Positions 36,426 to 49,100 of a stretch of 64,000 nt of DNA are shown here, piece by piece (positions within the stretch are counted from its first letter, which is position 1; each line of letters starts with the position of its first letter). The translations under genes and the position numbers were made by a program. Source of the stretch: Malurus cyaneus samueli (taxonomy: Eukaryota > Chordata > Aves > Passeriformes > Maluridae); assembly GCA_009741485.1 (NCBI GenBank), contig CM019216.1, forward strand, positions 29,405,741-29,469,740, given 5' to 3'. The notes beneath the pieces are model-generated. The model saw nothing but the letters and a program-made list of their open reading frames with translations. It was not told the DNA's origin and did not search any database.

Positions 36426-39400
36426 GCCACTTTATCGGTACCGTTCATAGGTGAAAGATTAACAAATATTCGTTTGATCGCAGAGAACCCCTGAGAGTTG
36501 CTTTTGCTGAAGTGGACTGGGATGCGCGAAGCGGTGATTCCCAGTCCCAGCTGCCGATTCATTCCTCTGGCTCAACTAAAGTTCCTGTTGCTTTCCTCTT
36601 GTCTTCCCGGTGTTTGAAGTGGCAGTACTACTGTTGGTGCGCGCTGGCTGATCTTAAGATCGGCTGATAAAGGCATGAATACATGAAGAAAATCCCCTGG
36701 GGATTTAGTATACGGGCGTGTTTGTTTTTGAAAATCCATGCATAGTAGCAAGCCTAACTGAGTCTGGTGAGGCCTGAAAAGCACCATTCTGCTAGCTCTG
36801 CTTTAAAGAAGTCCTAAACCACATCTTTTGTTCGCAAAACAACAAAAGAATTTTGGGATTCCTTCTATTTCCCTAATGGTTCCCTGAAGTGGTCACAGTC
36901 ACCGTTTCCGTCTTTACAAGGGGTGCTAGAAAAAACTCTTCCCTTTCTCCTCTTTTGCTTTTGCTTTCCTCTTTCCCTTCCCATTCCCCTTCCGCTTTTC
37001 TTTAGATGCTTTTAATTGACAAAAACTGAAAGTGTATCATGTCAAATATTATTATCCACTGAAAACAGACCAATGTGGGTTTACATTCTTGAGAAACAGT
37101 CTAATTTCATGTTCTTTCATTATTTTTCCTTAGGACCCTCATTCAGCACACAGGCTGGACAGAGCTCATTTGAAAAGCAGGTGCTTAGAGTGATTTTATT
37201 CTCTTTATTCAAGGCTTTATTTACCTCACCCTCTTCAGATTGCTGAGAACAGAATTATTAATTTCTGGGTGGGAGGTAGAAGCACAGAGGAACCACGGTT
37301 TTGCTTAGGATGCCTGCTCTGGGGTGCATAGGATGTGGGTTTTAGAGTGCTGTGGGATGGGTGGATCACAATCCCATCTATCTGTGCCCAGGAATGGATG
37401 CTCCAGACTCCTGTACATCTGAGCTCAGATCCAACATGCTCCCCAAAATGAGAACCATTCTTAGAGTGAAAAACATTCACAATCATGTAAATTATCTTCA
37501 CATAATACCACCATGTGGGAAATCTGTCACACAAACACAGCAGTAGAGTCACATTTTCCAGGGAAATCTATACTAGCCTTAATTGGTCCCTCCCATTTCA
37601 TATTCCTCTATCTCATTTACTAAATACATTCCAAAATAAGAAGTTGGGGTCCTACAGAGAGATTGTTGCTTCCTGTGGGCAAAATTGACGCATCTTGCTA
37701 TTTTTTCTATTTTTCCAGTGTCAGAGGAAAGGTTTCTGTACAAAATGTGTTTGATTATACAATTAGCAATGATCGCATGCATTGAGCAGGCAAATGTTCT
37801 GCTTACTTTACTTACTATGTTCTTTGCAATCCCAACAATTGTTCAGTCGAGCTAAATATTGTTTAAAAAGAGGAAATTGCATACATAGTGGCAAACACTA
37901 AGATATTGACCACTGAAATTTAATGATGTGGCTCTATATGGGCACTTTAAGAGATTGCCAGAAAAGTTTAGGTCCTTTATATTGCCTGCATAAAAGTCTG
38001 CACTCTAAGTTAACAAAATAATTTATAGCAATAGCAGGGTGTCAGCCTCGAGGCAGATTGATACTAGAAAGGCACAGATCACTTTGCAAGCAAGTTTCAA
38101 AACTATCTGCTGACAGATAGGTTTGGCTGTGATCAGCAGCCGAGAGCAAGGCTCTGTTCCATGGGCGCTGCTGGCTCGGCAGGAGGGGATCTGCTCACAC
38201 ATCCCATCCCAGCTGCCTCTGGCCTTTGAGCTCATTGCACAGCTCAGTCTCAGGTTCTCTTCACTGTGCACTCCATTTCCGACCTCAACAATCCTCCTAG
38301 GTGTCCTCTCGTATCAGCTCTGGCAGTTCTTCTGTCCATGTTGCCATGCTTGGGCCAGGCTGGATCTGCAAATGGCTCATCTTCCCTCATCTGTGTTTTC
38401 ATGGTCTCAGCTCTGAGAAGAAAGCTCAGGGATGTCAAGAGGACGTTGGAGAAAGGGCAGTGTGGTAGGGGAGAGCCTGCACACCTGCACGAGTTGAGGT
38501 ATGTCTGTACCACCATGAGACTTCACAATTAAGGTATCTCCATCACTATTTCAACTACTCCAGTGGCCATCACTGGGCCAGCACCAGAGCTATAGGGGAT
38601 ATCAGGTAGGATGTCACAGCTGAGGTCAAATGGGCCTTTAATATTTGCAGCTTCTCTTTTACTGCATAAAAAATCACATTGTGTATCTTTATAAAAACAT
38701 AAAGGTACTCCATGTGTTGTTATTTCTCAAGAGTACTTCAACTTTAAGTCACATCAAAGGCTGTCAAAATCTAACTTGCTCATGAATTCTTTTGTTCACG
38801 CTTTCATTGGGAAGAAATAGTCCCAGAAACACATTCCTGAGTAAAGCAGCACTTGCAACATTGTGAGACGAGATAAGAAAAACAGCAAGAAATAAAAGCA
38901 GGAGAAGAAATACATAGGAATCCCAAATTTCAGCTCATCTCTGAAAGTCAGAAACAATACTTTGCATCTGGCACAATTGTCTGCTATAGAGGAGAGTAAC
39001 TGGGAAGCAAAAGATGGAATTGGTTTAAAAATTTAATGATGTGCTAATGGACTACACATTTTTTTGATAAGCTGCTCTCTTTAAAAATTCCCCAAACTAT
39101 GCACAGCATTAGATTCCTCTTGTGGATCTTAGAGACTTGTAACAAATTATTGCCTGATTATAAAATTCTCTGTAAACAGAGCTTTGTAACCTTTCCAACA
39201 GACTGCCCTACTCTCAGTTGCCTCTTTACCTTCAGTGCAGAAACACATGTAACATTTATAGTGTAGGCAGAGAGCTTGCAATGCTCTCCAAGTTCTCAAA
39301 CATGTTAGAAAAAGCCTAAATTTTTCTGCTTGTGCAAAGGAAAACTTTTCCTAAATTTGTGTTTACTTACATACATGAAAAGGTACACTGTGTGCTTGCC

Positions 39401-41717
39401 AGAAGTTTTTTATTTTTTGTTCATAAAAGCTTCAAAGGAGTGAAAATCTTCCATCATTATTTTGTTTTTCTTTTCTTGGTTAAGTCAAACTCATTTGGTA
39501 AGTCAGGCCTGATCTCCACTTTCTACTTAGCCAGTTGTCTGCTCTGAGTGCAACAAATTGATTCAGTGGCATCTTGATAGAACAAGAAAATTTTGAATAT
39601 TGAGGGATGGAAGAAGCTGATTTTAATTTGCTGTTGAAGATATAGTGAACAAGCTGATCCATTGGGCCTTTTGGAGAGAAATAAATAATGAAGATAAATG
39701 CAGTAAATTCTTGAAACATGACTTTGTAGGAAAAGCCTGAGAAAAACACTTGAAGTTGGACTCTGTGCTGTTACATCTCAGGCAATACATTTTATATGGC
39801 ATACGTCATGCACATTAAAAAACTTCATTTGGTGAGCTGCACTGACAACTGGCTTTGTTCACCTTTGTTCTTATTTAAAACAGGTTGTTCCATGCAGCTG
39901 TTAAAGAAACCGTGTGCACACACACTCACGCACGTTTGCTCACAGGCTTTTTTATTACTCCTCAGATCTTTCTAAATAAGTCAGGCTGCCTAGGTTTTAA
40001 ATTATTTTTCTCTTTACAGCGTGAAAATCACCCTACGTTAGGATCTGCTGCCTTTTATGGAAGCACGATTCAAAAGTTTAACAAAAGCATTTCAGGCTCT
40101 TTTTTTTTTCCCTGTTGCACTCTATCCCCTTCCTTTTGGTTTTCTGCTTTCTTAGCACTTGTGTATATCTCTTTGAAAGCTGGAAAGCTCAGCATCTCCA
40201 ATACTGCTGGGATTCTTTTAAGAAAAAGTGATTGCAGCTGAAGCAGGACCTGTCTATGTCCAGGTTATTGTTCCATAGTATGATTTGGTGATATTTTGTG
40301 AATAAGCACCAGGAGTCTCTTAGAAGGCTGTTGTGGCCCTTCAACCAGAATGTCCTGGGAGCCAGGGAAAAAGGTGTCCAGGACCTCAGACAAGCACTTG
40401 GCAGGATGCCACTCACTGCCCTTGTGGACCTGCCATTGTTGGTGTTGGCTGTTTCACCCACCCGTGCTCTGTCAGAGCACCCCCCTAATGCTGTCTGCCT
40501 GCTCTGGCCTCACCCATGTTTTCCTAAATTACTCGCTTTTGATGTGCTCATGAGGAAGAATTAAATGGAAGAGTGAGCTCAAGCCTTTAAAGCAGGGTGG
40601 ATCATGCCTGTTCTCACTTTACCCAGAGAAAATTAGTCTTTTAGGAGTGTCCTCTTTTGCTCCAGCTGGGGCTAGGATGTGAAATTAGGCCTGAGTGTTT
40701 TTCTCCTTTCGGTTGCTTTTGTTCTGTTGACCAGAACCTGTCTCTGTGCTATTCCTCATCCTTTATATTCCAGGTCCATCAGTTCAGTTCTTGCCCCATT
40801 GCTCTCACTCCTGCTGACCTTTGCTGGCCTTCCTTTTCTTTTGTGCTTCTTCTCAATGACCCTTCCTCCAAGCAAGGTGATCCAGTGACTAACTGGGATT
40901 TGATAGAGTGAGTAAAACTAGGGGCAGAAAAAACGAATCCAAAGAATTCCTGCTTCATTTTAGCATCCAACAATACAAGTGATGGTGTCTGGTGTCACCA
41001 TGAGAGGTTCGCATATATCAGAAAATGTACCAGATAAAGTGACAAAATTTGAAATCTGGATTTGGGAAATAGCATCATTAATATAGTTGCACACATGGGA
41101 CTAGTCAAGCATGGAGAAGCTCACACAGATGTAAAACAGAGAGCAAGTAACTGTTCAAGTGAAGTCAATATAAAAACTCATCTCTGTCAATGCAGCATCT
41201 CAGACTCTTTTAGAAATACAGACTTTGTATGCACTTGTTCATATCATATTTGGCCACCTTGGTCACAATGACATAAGAATAATACAATACACACCTATAA
41301 AAGCAGAGAAAAATAAATAATCTTATGAAAATTCCTTCTTAATTGTTAAACATGAATTCCTGTGAGTGACATATTCAGTGATTTAGCAAACAATGAATCC
41401 TCAGAAAAATTTTCAAATGCTATAAAAGAGCAGTCAGCTGCTGCTTTTATGATCTAAAGAGGGACTGATAGATTTTAACAACATCAGCATTGAGTAATCC
41501 TGGCTGTCACACCACATCCTAATATGCCATGTCCTGACTCTCAGTCTGAAAGGCTGTGATGGTATTTCCATTAATTTTCATGCCAAGACCCTCAGCTCTT
41601 TCCCTGAAACAAAGAAGCACTCGCCTGCCCACCACATCCATCTCACAGCCCCACCTTTGCTAGTGCTTTTGCCTGTGTTCTGGAGGTGCAGCATAAATGA
41701 GCATCTCTTCCCTCACC

Positions 41718-41870
41718 AAAAAAAAAAAAAAAATAAAATAAATAAACAAACAAAAAACCCACCAAAAACCAACAAAAAACCCCAAAACCAAAACCAAACA
41801 AAAACACAACACAAACAAAACCCCATCACAACTACACTGTGAAAAACCACGAAACCCCAACCCCCCCTAC
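41718..41870. repeat. A/C-rich low-complexity tract
   Basis: An A-run followed by about 130 bp built from AAAAC, CAAAA and AACCCC-like words with almost no G or T. On the FILIP1 sense strand it is G/T-rich with several GG and GGGG runs. It is likely a degenerate poly(A)-derived simple repeat. Confidence 0.9.
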
Positions 41871-42147
41871 ACCTACACAAAGCTTTTTGATTACCACATA
41901 GATATTTGCTACAGCTCATGCAATTCTTAGGTTTGCTGATTGCATTAGATTTGTGTCTATTGAGAAGCAATTAGAGAAGAGTCTGTCCCCACTGCATCCC
42001 TCACAGCCCTCACACAGGGCCTGGGCTCACCCGAGGTTTGAGCCTGCTATTTTAACCTTCTGCTTCTAGTTGTTTAGACCAGAACCAAAAAAAGACTCCC
42101 ATAGATATCTGGAATGCAATCAATGAAGAATAGTAAAAGGAAAAGAT

Positions 42148-42205
42148 AAGCAAACAAACAAACAGAAAAAAAAAAAAAACCCAAACAAAAACCCCCTAAA
42201 CCCAA
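42148..42205. repeat. Second A/C-rich low-complexity tract
   Basis: AAGCAAACAAACAAACAGAA, then A14 and CCCAAACAAAAACCCCCTAA. It is similar in make-up to the tract 0.3 kb to the left. Confidence 0.85.
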
Positions 42206-43052
42206 ATAGAAAAGCCCAACCAATGCACATATAAATTTGAATGTTCACAGGCATCTGCTTTTTGAGCAGACCTGTATTTTGGTTGCCCAAATTTGCTATT
42301 GCACATCCTTAGTAGTCCCATCATCTTGCCTGAAATGAACATCATTCTTCACCTGGTTATTTGAAGTTATTTGGGCCTTATGAAATACTTGTCTTTAAAA
42401 GCAAGGGCCTTGTTCTGAGGACAAGAAAGACATGGACTGACCACAGGCATTGCACAAGGACAGGAGCTATTGGTGCTTCCAGTCAAAGAAAGACTTGCAC
42501 ACGCCCCTGTGTATCCCTTGACACAAAAATGGCATGTTGGGTTTTATTCCTCTTCTCAGTCTGAAATAATTCTAGTTTGCACTACCCCTTTCCAAGATCA
42601 TGTCCTGACTGTAGCCTGTTGAGTATTTGAATGGCAAAAAAAAAGGACAGGGAAGATTCATGTTTCGAGATGAAGAGCAAGCAAGGAGAAACTGGGCCGG
42701 TTTCATAAAGCGAGTGTGAATTAGAAGGTGCTATGCTTGTCTTTGCCTTAAAATTTCTTTCTTCCATGTCTGAGTTGCCCTCTGAATAACTGCATGGCTT
42801 ATGCAATCTGGCCCTGTTCCCTAAGCAGGTATTCAGTTGTTAGCTGTTGACTTTCACTGAGTGTCCTCACTTAGGATCATCAGTTTTTCAAATCTTGTAA
42901 TGATGTAAGCACAAATGATGCCTCACACAGAAGGAGGCAAAAGCTTACATCCCCCTTTGGAGAACCAGTAGGCAGCACTGACCAAAAATAATTCAAAACA
43001 CAAAGGTGTGATTTGGCTGTAGAGATTATATAAAAAATATCGCCATTAAAAA

Positions 43053-43158
43053 TATTATTATTGTTGTTGCTGTTGTTATTATTATTGTTGTTGCTATTAC
43101 TATTCTGGTTCCATTATTATTATTATTACGATTGTTATTGTTATTGTCATTATTATTA
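43053..43158. repeat. ATT/GTT trinucleotide microsatellite
   Basis: About 105 bp of ATT, GTT and GCT triplets (ATTATTATTGTTGTTGCTGT and so on), interrupted once by CTGGTTCC. It lies in the FILIP1 intron. Confidence 0.92.
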
Positions 43159-46100
43159 ACTTTTTAATATTCTAATTTTATTGACTTAAGAGAACATGCT
43201 TTGAAGTCTTGCCAGGAATTTGCATTATATGATGAACCGAAATGCATATAGAATTTATATAAAAAATATAATCTTAGAGGAAATATGTATTGTTGACAAG
43301 TTCGTTTTCTGGAGAGCAGGCTGCCATGCCGAAGCTGTAATTCTACCCAATAAACTGCTGTACATAACACATTTATAAATGCATGTACAGACTTCTACAG
43401 GTACAAGCACTTCAGAGTTCCTACGTTGATTCTCATTAATCCCATTAATCAAGAGGAGCTCTGCTGACTTCAAAGGAATTGCAACAATGCCAGCTTTGTG
43501 CTCATGAAATCCAGCATCAGGATTAATTATTTCCTAAGAGCTGCAGTAGATGGATGTGGAAAGCTCAGTGTGCTGATGGTGGGCACAAGGCAGCAGTGCT
43601 TGCCATTGACAGCAGGGTGGACCAAGAGCTCTTGTTCTGTCAGGTGAGGACAGGAGCCAGCAAACCAGGACAGACCCTCGTGTGTCACAGGATGAGCTGT
43701 GCCCGTGTCACACGAGCTGTGCTCCACACCACCTGCCTGCCTTTCACCGCTATGGACACCGCTCTGCCCCTGTCGTGTTTGGAAACCAGGGCTGGATCCC
43801 AGGCAGAAATTTTCAAAATGAAAAAATGTTGAAAGCTATGCATCGTTTTAAAACAAGTTAAGTCATCTAAGAAAAGCTTGACATTTAAATGATGAAAGAG
43901 AATACGTCTGTCCTTTTCCAGTTCCTCTGAAAAGAAACTTTTTAAATGGAATTGTACAGGAACTTTCATTCTGTGATGTATAGACTTGTCACCAAGAGGC
44001 ACTTTTTCAGCTATGGCATAATTGCAATCATCAGAAAAGCGTTGCTGTCATTCTGCTATAATTTAGCCTCATTTTCTGCTCATTTCTTTATCTTTCCTCA
44101 TTAAGGCATTACATATTCAGCTACATTCCTATTAATCATTCCCTAACATAAGCAACTGCATAACAGAGCTGTGTGAGTAATTGATTTTTCAGTTTCAGAG
44201 CTGAACCAAAAATTTGAAAAACATATTTTAAAAAAGCTTTATTTTGCTCTCTCATTCAAGTGAAAAAAAGTGTTTCATGTGGATTTCAGTGAAACATTTG
44301 TTTAGCTCAGCTCAGTAATTTCATTTACATTTTTGTCATTTTAACAAGAGCAGGAGATAGAGAGGACTGTATCTTGGCATAATTCACCAAATCAACAAAT
44401 GAAATATCCTTCCTTTTTCAGAAGATCAAGTGATCTGCCTGGACCAGTGAATTCCCCTGTCTGGGAAGTTTGAATACCTAGATACTGCTCTACAAGAAGA
44501 TTTTCACCTCTTTGGTGTAAAGAACCCCAAATTATGTAAGTTACTTGTAAAAGCAGAACAATTTTGCCCATTAAGAACGGGGAAGAGACAACCCAAGGAA
44601 CCACCAATGTGACCAGGAGGGCGTCTTCTGAGAGGAATTCAGATCCCAGCATGTTGACAGAAGGATTGACATCTACCATGGTCCAAGTGAGTGGCATAAT
44701 CACAGGGTAATTTGATTTTTTTTTTTTTTGACCAACTGGTCTTGTGAATTAGGTCACTAGATTGTCTTTGTTTACATGAATAATAGTCTTACACTCAAAA
44801 TGGCATGTTTTAAATGTTGAATGAATTTTTTAAAAGTTAGTTGAAATACTAACAATGGCAACAAAATATTATAATCAGACACCTACTCAGGTACCTTACA
44901 AACACGTGGTGAATTATACATTCTGCATTTCTCCCCGCTTCATGTTTGCAGAGGCAAATTTCTTAAGAACACTTTGTCTGGATATTTGCACCCCCTGGAT
45001 TATTTATTTCTGCCTTAAGATTTTTTCTCATATAAGCCTCAAAAAGAAATAAGAACTGAAACGATGAAAATATAAAATTCATTATTGCTGTTCTCCATTG
45101 CTGCTGGAGGTACTGCAAGAATGAGAAGAGATGCACAACTTAGCACTCTTTTGGGGAAAGAAGATGGGAAAAGCATTTATTTCTGTTTAGGGTTAGGAAA
45201 GCTTTTATATAGGCTTACTGAGTCAGAATAACCCCCCTAGTCAGATGATGTCTTGAGGTTCTTCACACAACTTAAGGAAGTTATCAGGCCATTCAGAACA
45301 GGTCTTGGATATTAGTAGGGCATTAATCAAAGCAGTAGGTAGTGTGCTTTGCTAATTAGTCTGTGCAACTCTGCACAGGTAAACTTTCATTTAAACATAA
45401 AGCAAATATCCAACATATTCAAGCTTGAGTGCCTATTATCATATATTTATACTTGTAAATAAGTGGCGTCTATCTAAAATTTTTAGAATTTCACTGAAAC
45501 TTGGCATTTAAACTGGAACCTGTTTCCAATCTTTCTGAAGGAGGAAGCAATTTTCCCTACATGACCCTGATTTGATTCTTGTTTTCTTTGCCTAAAAAAA
45601 TGACAACTTAAAAAGATGGCCTCAGTAGAGCTGTGAACTGATATTTATTTCAGTAGTATAATAACTCTGAAACATGCCAAAGGCCTCTTAAATGTTAGAA
45701 TTGTTACCTATTGCACCCTGGACAGAGTTTGAGTTCGTGAGCGGATTTTGAATGAAGTAATTTTTTCCCCCTGTCTGACCCTGGGAGCATTTGAATTGAT
45801 GATTTTAACAAGCAAACTTGCTAGGAATAATGAACTACATATAGTTTTGTATAATAATTCTCTCTCAAGGGTTGTGAAGCTGATGCCTACTTAGAAAAAA
45901 TTTTGGAAGACTAGCTGAAACAGCACATGATGCCATTTTATATAATCCCAGAAGTGACTGAAAGACTGGACAGTTTTGAGGACTATCCAAGTGTAAAGAG
46001 ATGGATTTGGACCAGTCCCAGCTCACATTGTGTAAGACTTGCAATACTTTCGTATTGTTTCTCCACACAGTCAGATGTGACTGTTTGCTCTCTCATTTTC

Positions 46101-49100
46101 AAATTTCCTTTGGAACCATTTTGTTGGAAGTTGGGACCAGATTCATTAGTTAAAATTTGAGCTGTCGCTGCCTTGCAGTCAGATAGAGCTGTAAAACAGG
46201 ACCTGCAAAATGGATGACCTTCAGATTCACTTTACTGTGCAGAAATTTGCCAGGTTTTTCAATTCATTTATTACCACAGAATTTCTGATCTGTGATCCTG
46301 TGAATATGTTATATTGACAGACAATAACCAGCTTTTCCAAACCATACAATAGCTTGTCAGCCTGAAAGAAAAGAGGAAAAACTGTGCTGCTGCCCTTGCC
46401 TTCTACATGATCAGATTAAAAGTTTAGGGATGCATTTACTGTAAAGTAGACAGAGAGTGACTCAGAGCTCTACTAAGGCCAGTAATGTGCAGTAAGATGA
46501 GTAGGCAGCGGTGAAATCCCATTGGGATGGCTTTTCCCTTTTTTTTTTGGTCACAGTTTGGAAACCAGGATGCAGAAACAATCACAATATGTGAAAAGAA
46601 AAAGCCAAAGTACAAATATGGCTAAGAACTCTTGGGGAAAAAAAGAAGATGGCAAAAATATTTCTGTAAAGTAACTTAATTTCCAGACTTCAGAGGAATC
46701 ACCAACAGACTACACAGTTAGAGGCCAGAATCTGTGTTATATGTTTGGATCTTATACCTCACCTCAGTATTTCTGTATGTGCCTATTCTTACCACACAAT
46801 TTGGCCTTATGGTGATAAATCAGAGATTTATTTGTCCTGAACACTTTGTCTTTTTGGCTTGATTGTTCTCCAAACAAGTAATTGACTGATGGATACTCTG
46901 CCCTGCTGTTTTCCCGCCAGCTCCTTTATTTTACAGTCTTCATAAAAATCAAGGGAAAACACAAACTGGAAAGGCAACACACACAAAATCTCCAAGCTGT
47001 ATCACACTCCAGCCTTTACAATTGCTTGGGTCCATGAAATACAGGGAAACAAAAAGGCAAACACTTCTCAATGAAAGGCTTGGTGCTGCCGTCTCGTGGG
47101 AAAAGGGAGAAGGGATGCTCTGGTAATAAAAGCAGAAATGCAAAAAGGGAAAAAAAGGGAGTGCAAAAACTTGTTAACATCAACACTCCCATTTCTGTTT
47201 CAAGAGGGCTGTGTGCTTTATTGCTCACAGATCAGTTTCCTTTGCAGGTGATGTGGGCCCAGAATTACATCACCAGCAGAGCAGCCAAGAGCATCTCGGT
47301 GCCAGCATGACTGAAGCCGAGAGGAATGTATTATCACAGACCTCGGAGGGACTTGCCAGTGCATTCCTTGCTCGGGGTGCTGCGATGGGGGAGGCAAAGA
47401 GGAGACAATTTTACGTGAGGACTGAAAGGGAACTTTGTGGAGGAAAGATCTGGGGTCACAGTCTTGCTGTCTCCTCTAGGCAGATCTAATTATGGCCATG
47501 TACTTCAAAAAGAGGGTTTAACTAAAACCAGATTTAGCAGGGCAATGCTTCGGAAGTACAGGCTGAATCCTCAGCCTTGTCTTTGAGGAAAACGTGAAAT
47601 GCTTCAGTGCACTGAGAACACTCAGAGTGGTTGTAGAGAATAATTTGAAGCAGTGAGAAAAGCAAGAACCAATATTAAATCCTCGTCACTTCAGCAAAGT
47701 CTTAAAATAAAACATAATATCTACACTTTGGCACAGACAACGCTGGGATGCTGGGTGTACTTTTCCTGATCCATTTTGTGCTGGGTGACAGAGTCTCAGC
47801 AGTCTCAGGGATCACGCTGCAAATGATCAGATTACTCCCAAAGCAGTCACACGGATCCCCTGTAACAAAGCTCCAACAAAGCCTTTCTGCCATATCACAC
47901 CCTCTATTCGGCAGCCCACATCCCTTGCAAATAAAAGAAATTCCCTCCTCCCCCATTTTGTCAGGCTGTTTCTTCCATCCATCCTGGATGGCAGGACTGG
48001 CTCAGTGCTCCTCACCACAAGCTTCTTTCTGAACTTTTAAAATCAATGAGAGTTTTCCAGTGCTTTTAATAGCAGCAAAATGTGCTGTCAACCAACAGGA
48101 TTAAAAGAAGGGCACAAGAAAAATTTTTCAGAGATTAGCACCTCTAAAAATGTCAGCATTTTAAACCTCATCTCCTAGGTCGATCGAAACATCGAAGTGC
48201 TGACATTACAAAGATCTCTACCCTTTTCCACCAGAAAAAAAAAGCACTGCTGGTCAAATGAAAAGGTTTATAATTGATAAAGATTTTCCTCACACCTTGC
48301 CCCCAGTTCCCTAAAAGGGGAGGCAAAAGGGCTGGGACTAGGGAGAACAGAGAACAGCCAAGTACCATTTCATGCTCAGCCTGCTTTACACAAGAATTTT
48401 TGGGGTAGCAAATTATCAATAGCTGGTTTAGCTGTGCCCAGCTCAGCCACAGTCACACCACCAGCTCCCTCCCAAAGCACGGCTGAAGTTCACAAGGGTG
48501 CCTGTGCTGGGAAAATTAATTTTATCCCTGAGGCTGCTGATGTTGGGTCTCCTCCTCTCCAAGTGCCCCTACAGTCATGGTGTCAGAGCAGCTCTGAGCA
48601 GACCCTTCATTCTCCACCAGTCAGAGCAGAGACTCCTCGTGCCATCATCTGTCACCCAACTCTCAGAGGTGACCTGGGGCCCTTCAGCTCTTCCCTGTAT
48701 CCCTCAGCCTCCTCAGGGGGCTCAGCAAGATGTCTGCTTTTGCATTCCCTGGGATCAGAGATGCCCAAGGACAACTTGATGTTAGAGGAACAGCAGCTGA
48801 GGTGGGCAAGGATTGAAAAGGGAAATTTGATCGCACAGAAAAATAGAAAATACTGTCCCTATCTTTTGAACATCATTATACAGTTATAGCATACTTTAGG
48901 GAAATCAGTAAAACACTTCAGCCACCATGTCTGTAGAAGCACCTTCCACTAAAAGCACCAGATTTCTTTCATCTCCACCTGGAAAATGGTCATCACTACT
49001 CTTTTCCCGTAACATGCCAATCTTTTCCACAATCTTTCCTCAGGTCAGCTGCACTTGGTCTTGCAGAGCCAACACCAACACTGAGGCCGTTCAGCTTTCT

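Larger units (their letters stand above)
35200..36450 (-). promoter_or_regulatory. FILIP1: Intronic CpG island, candidate internal FILIP1 promoter
   Basis: GC- and CpG-rich sequence stands out within the AT-rich FILIP1 intron. The core (about 35250-35520 and 35620-35760) is unique sequence; the right-hand part (35718-36425) is a GC-rich minisatellite. The NRF1-like half site TTGCGCATGT lies at about 35507-35516. Together with the splice donor at 35577 it suggests a promoter firing leftward into the large exon. Promoter activity is inferred. Confidence 0.5.

Noticed and set aside
45065..45480. Possible solitary retroviral LTR
   Set aside because: The tone of the sequence suggested a repeat, but I found no terminal TG...CA pair, target-site duplication, primer-binding site or clear signals.
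48434..48889. 151-codon plus-strand frame
   Set aside because: Antisense to FILIP1 transcription, no recognised protein, no splice or promoter context.
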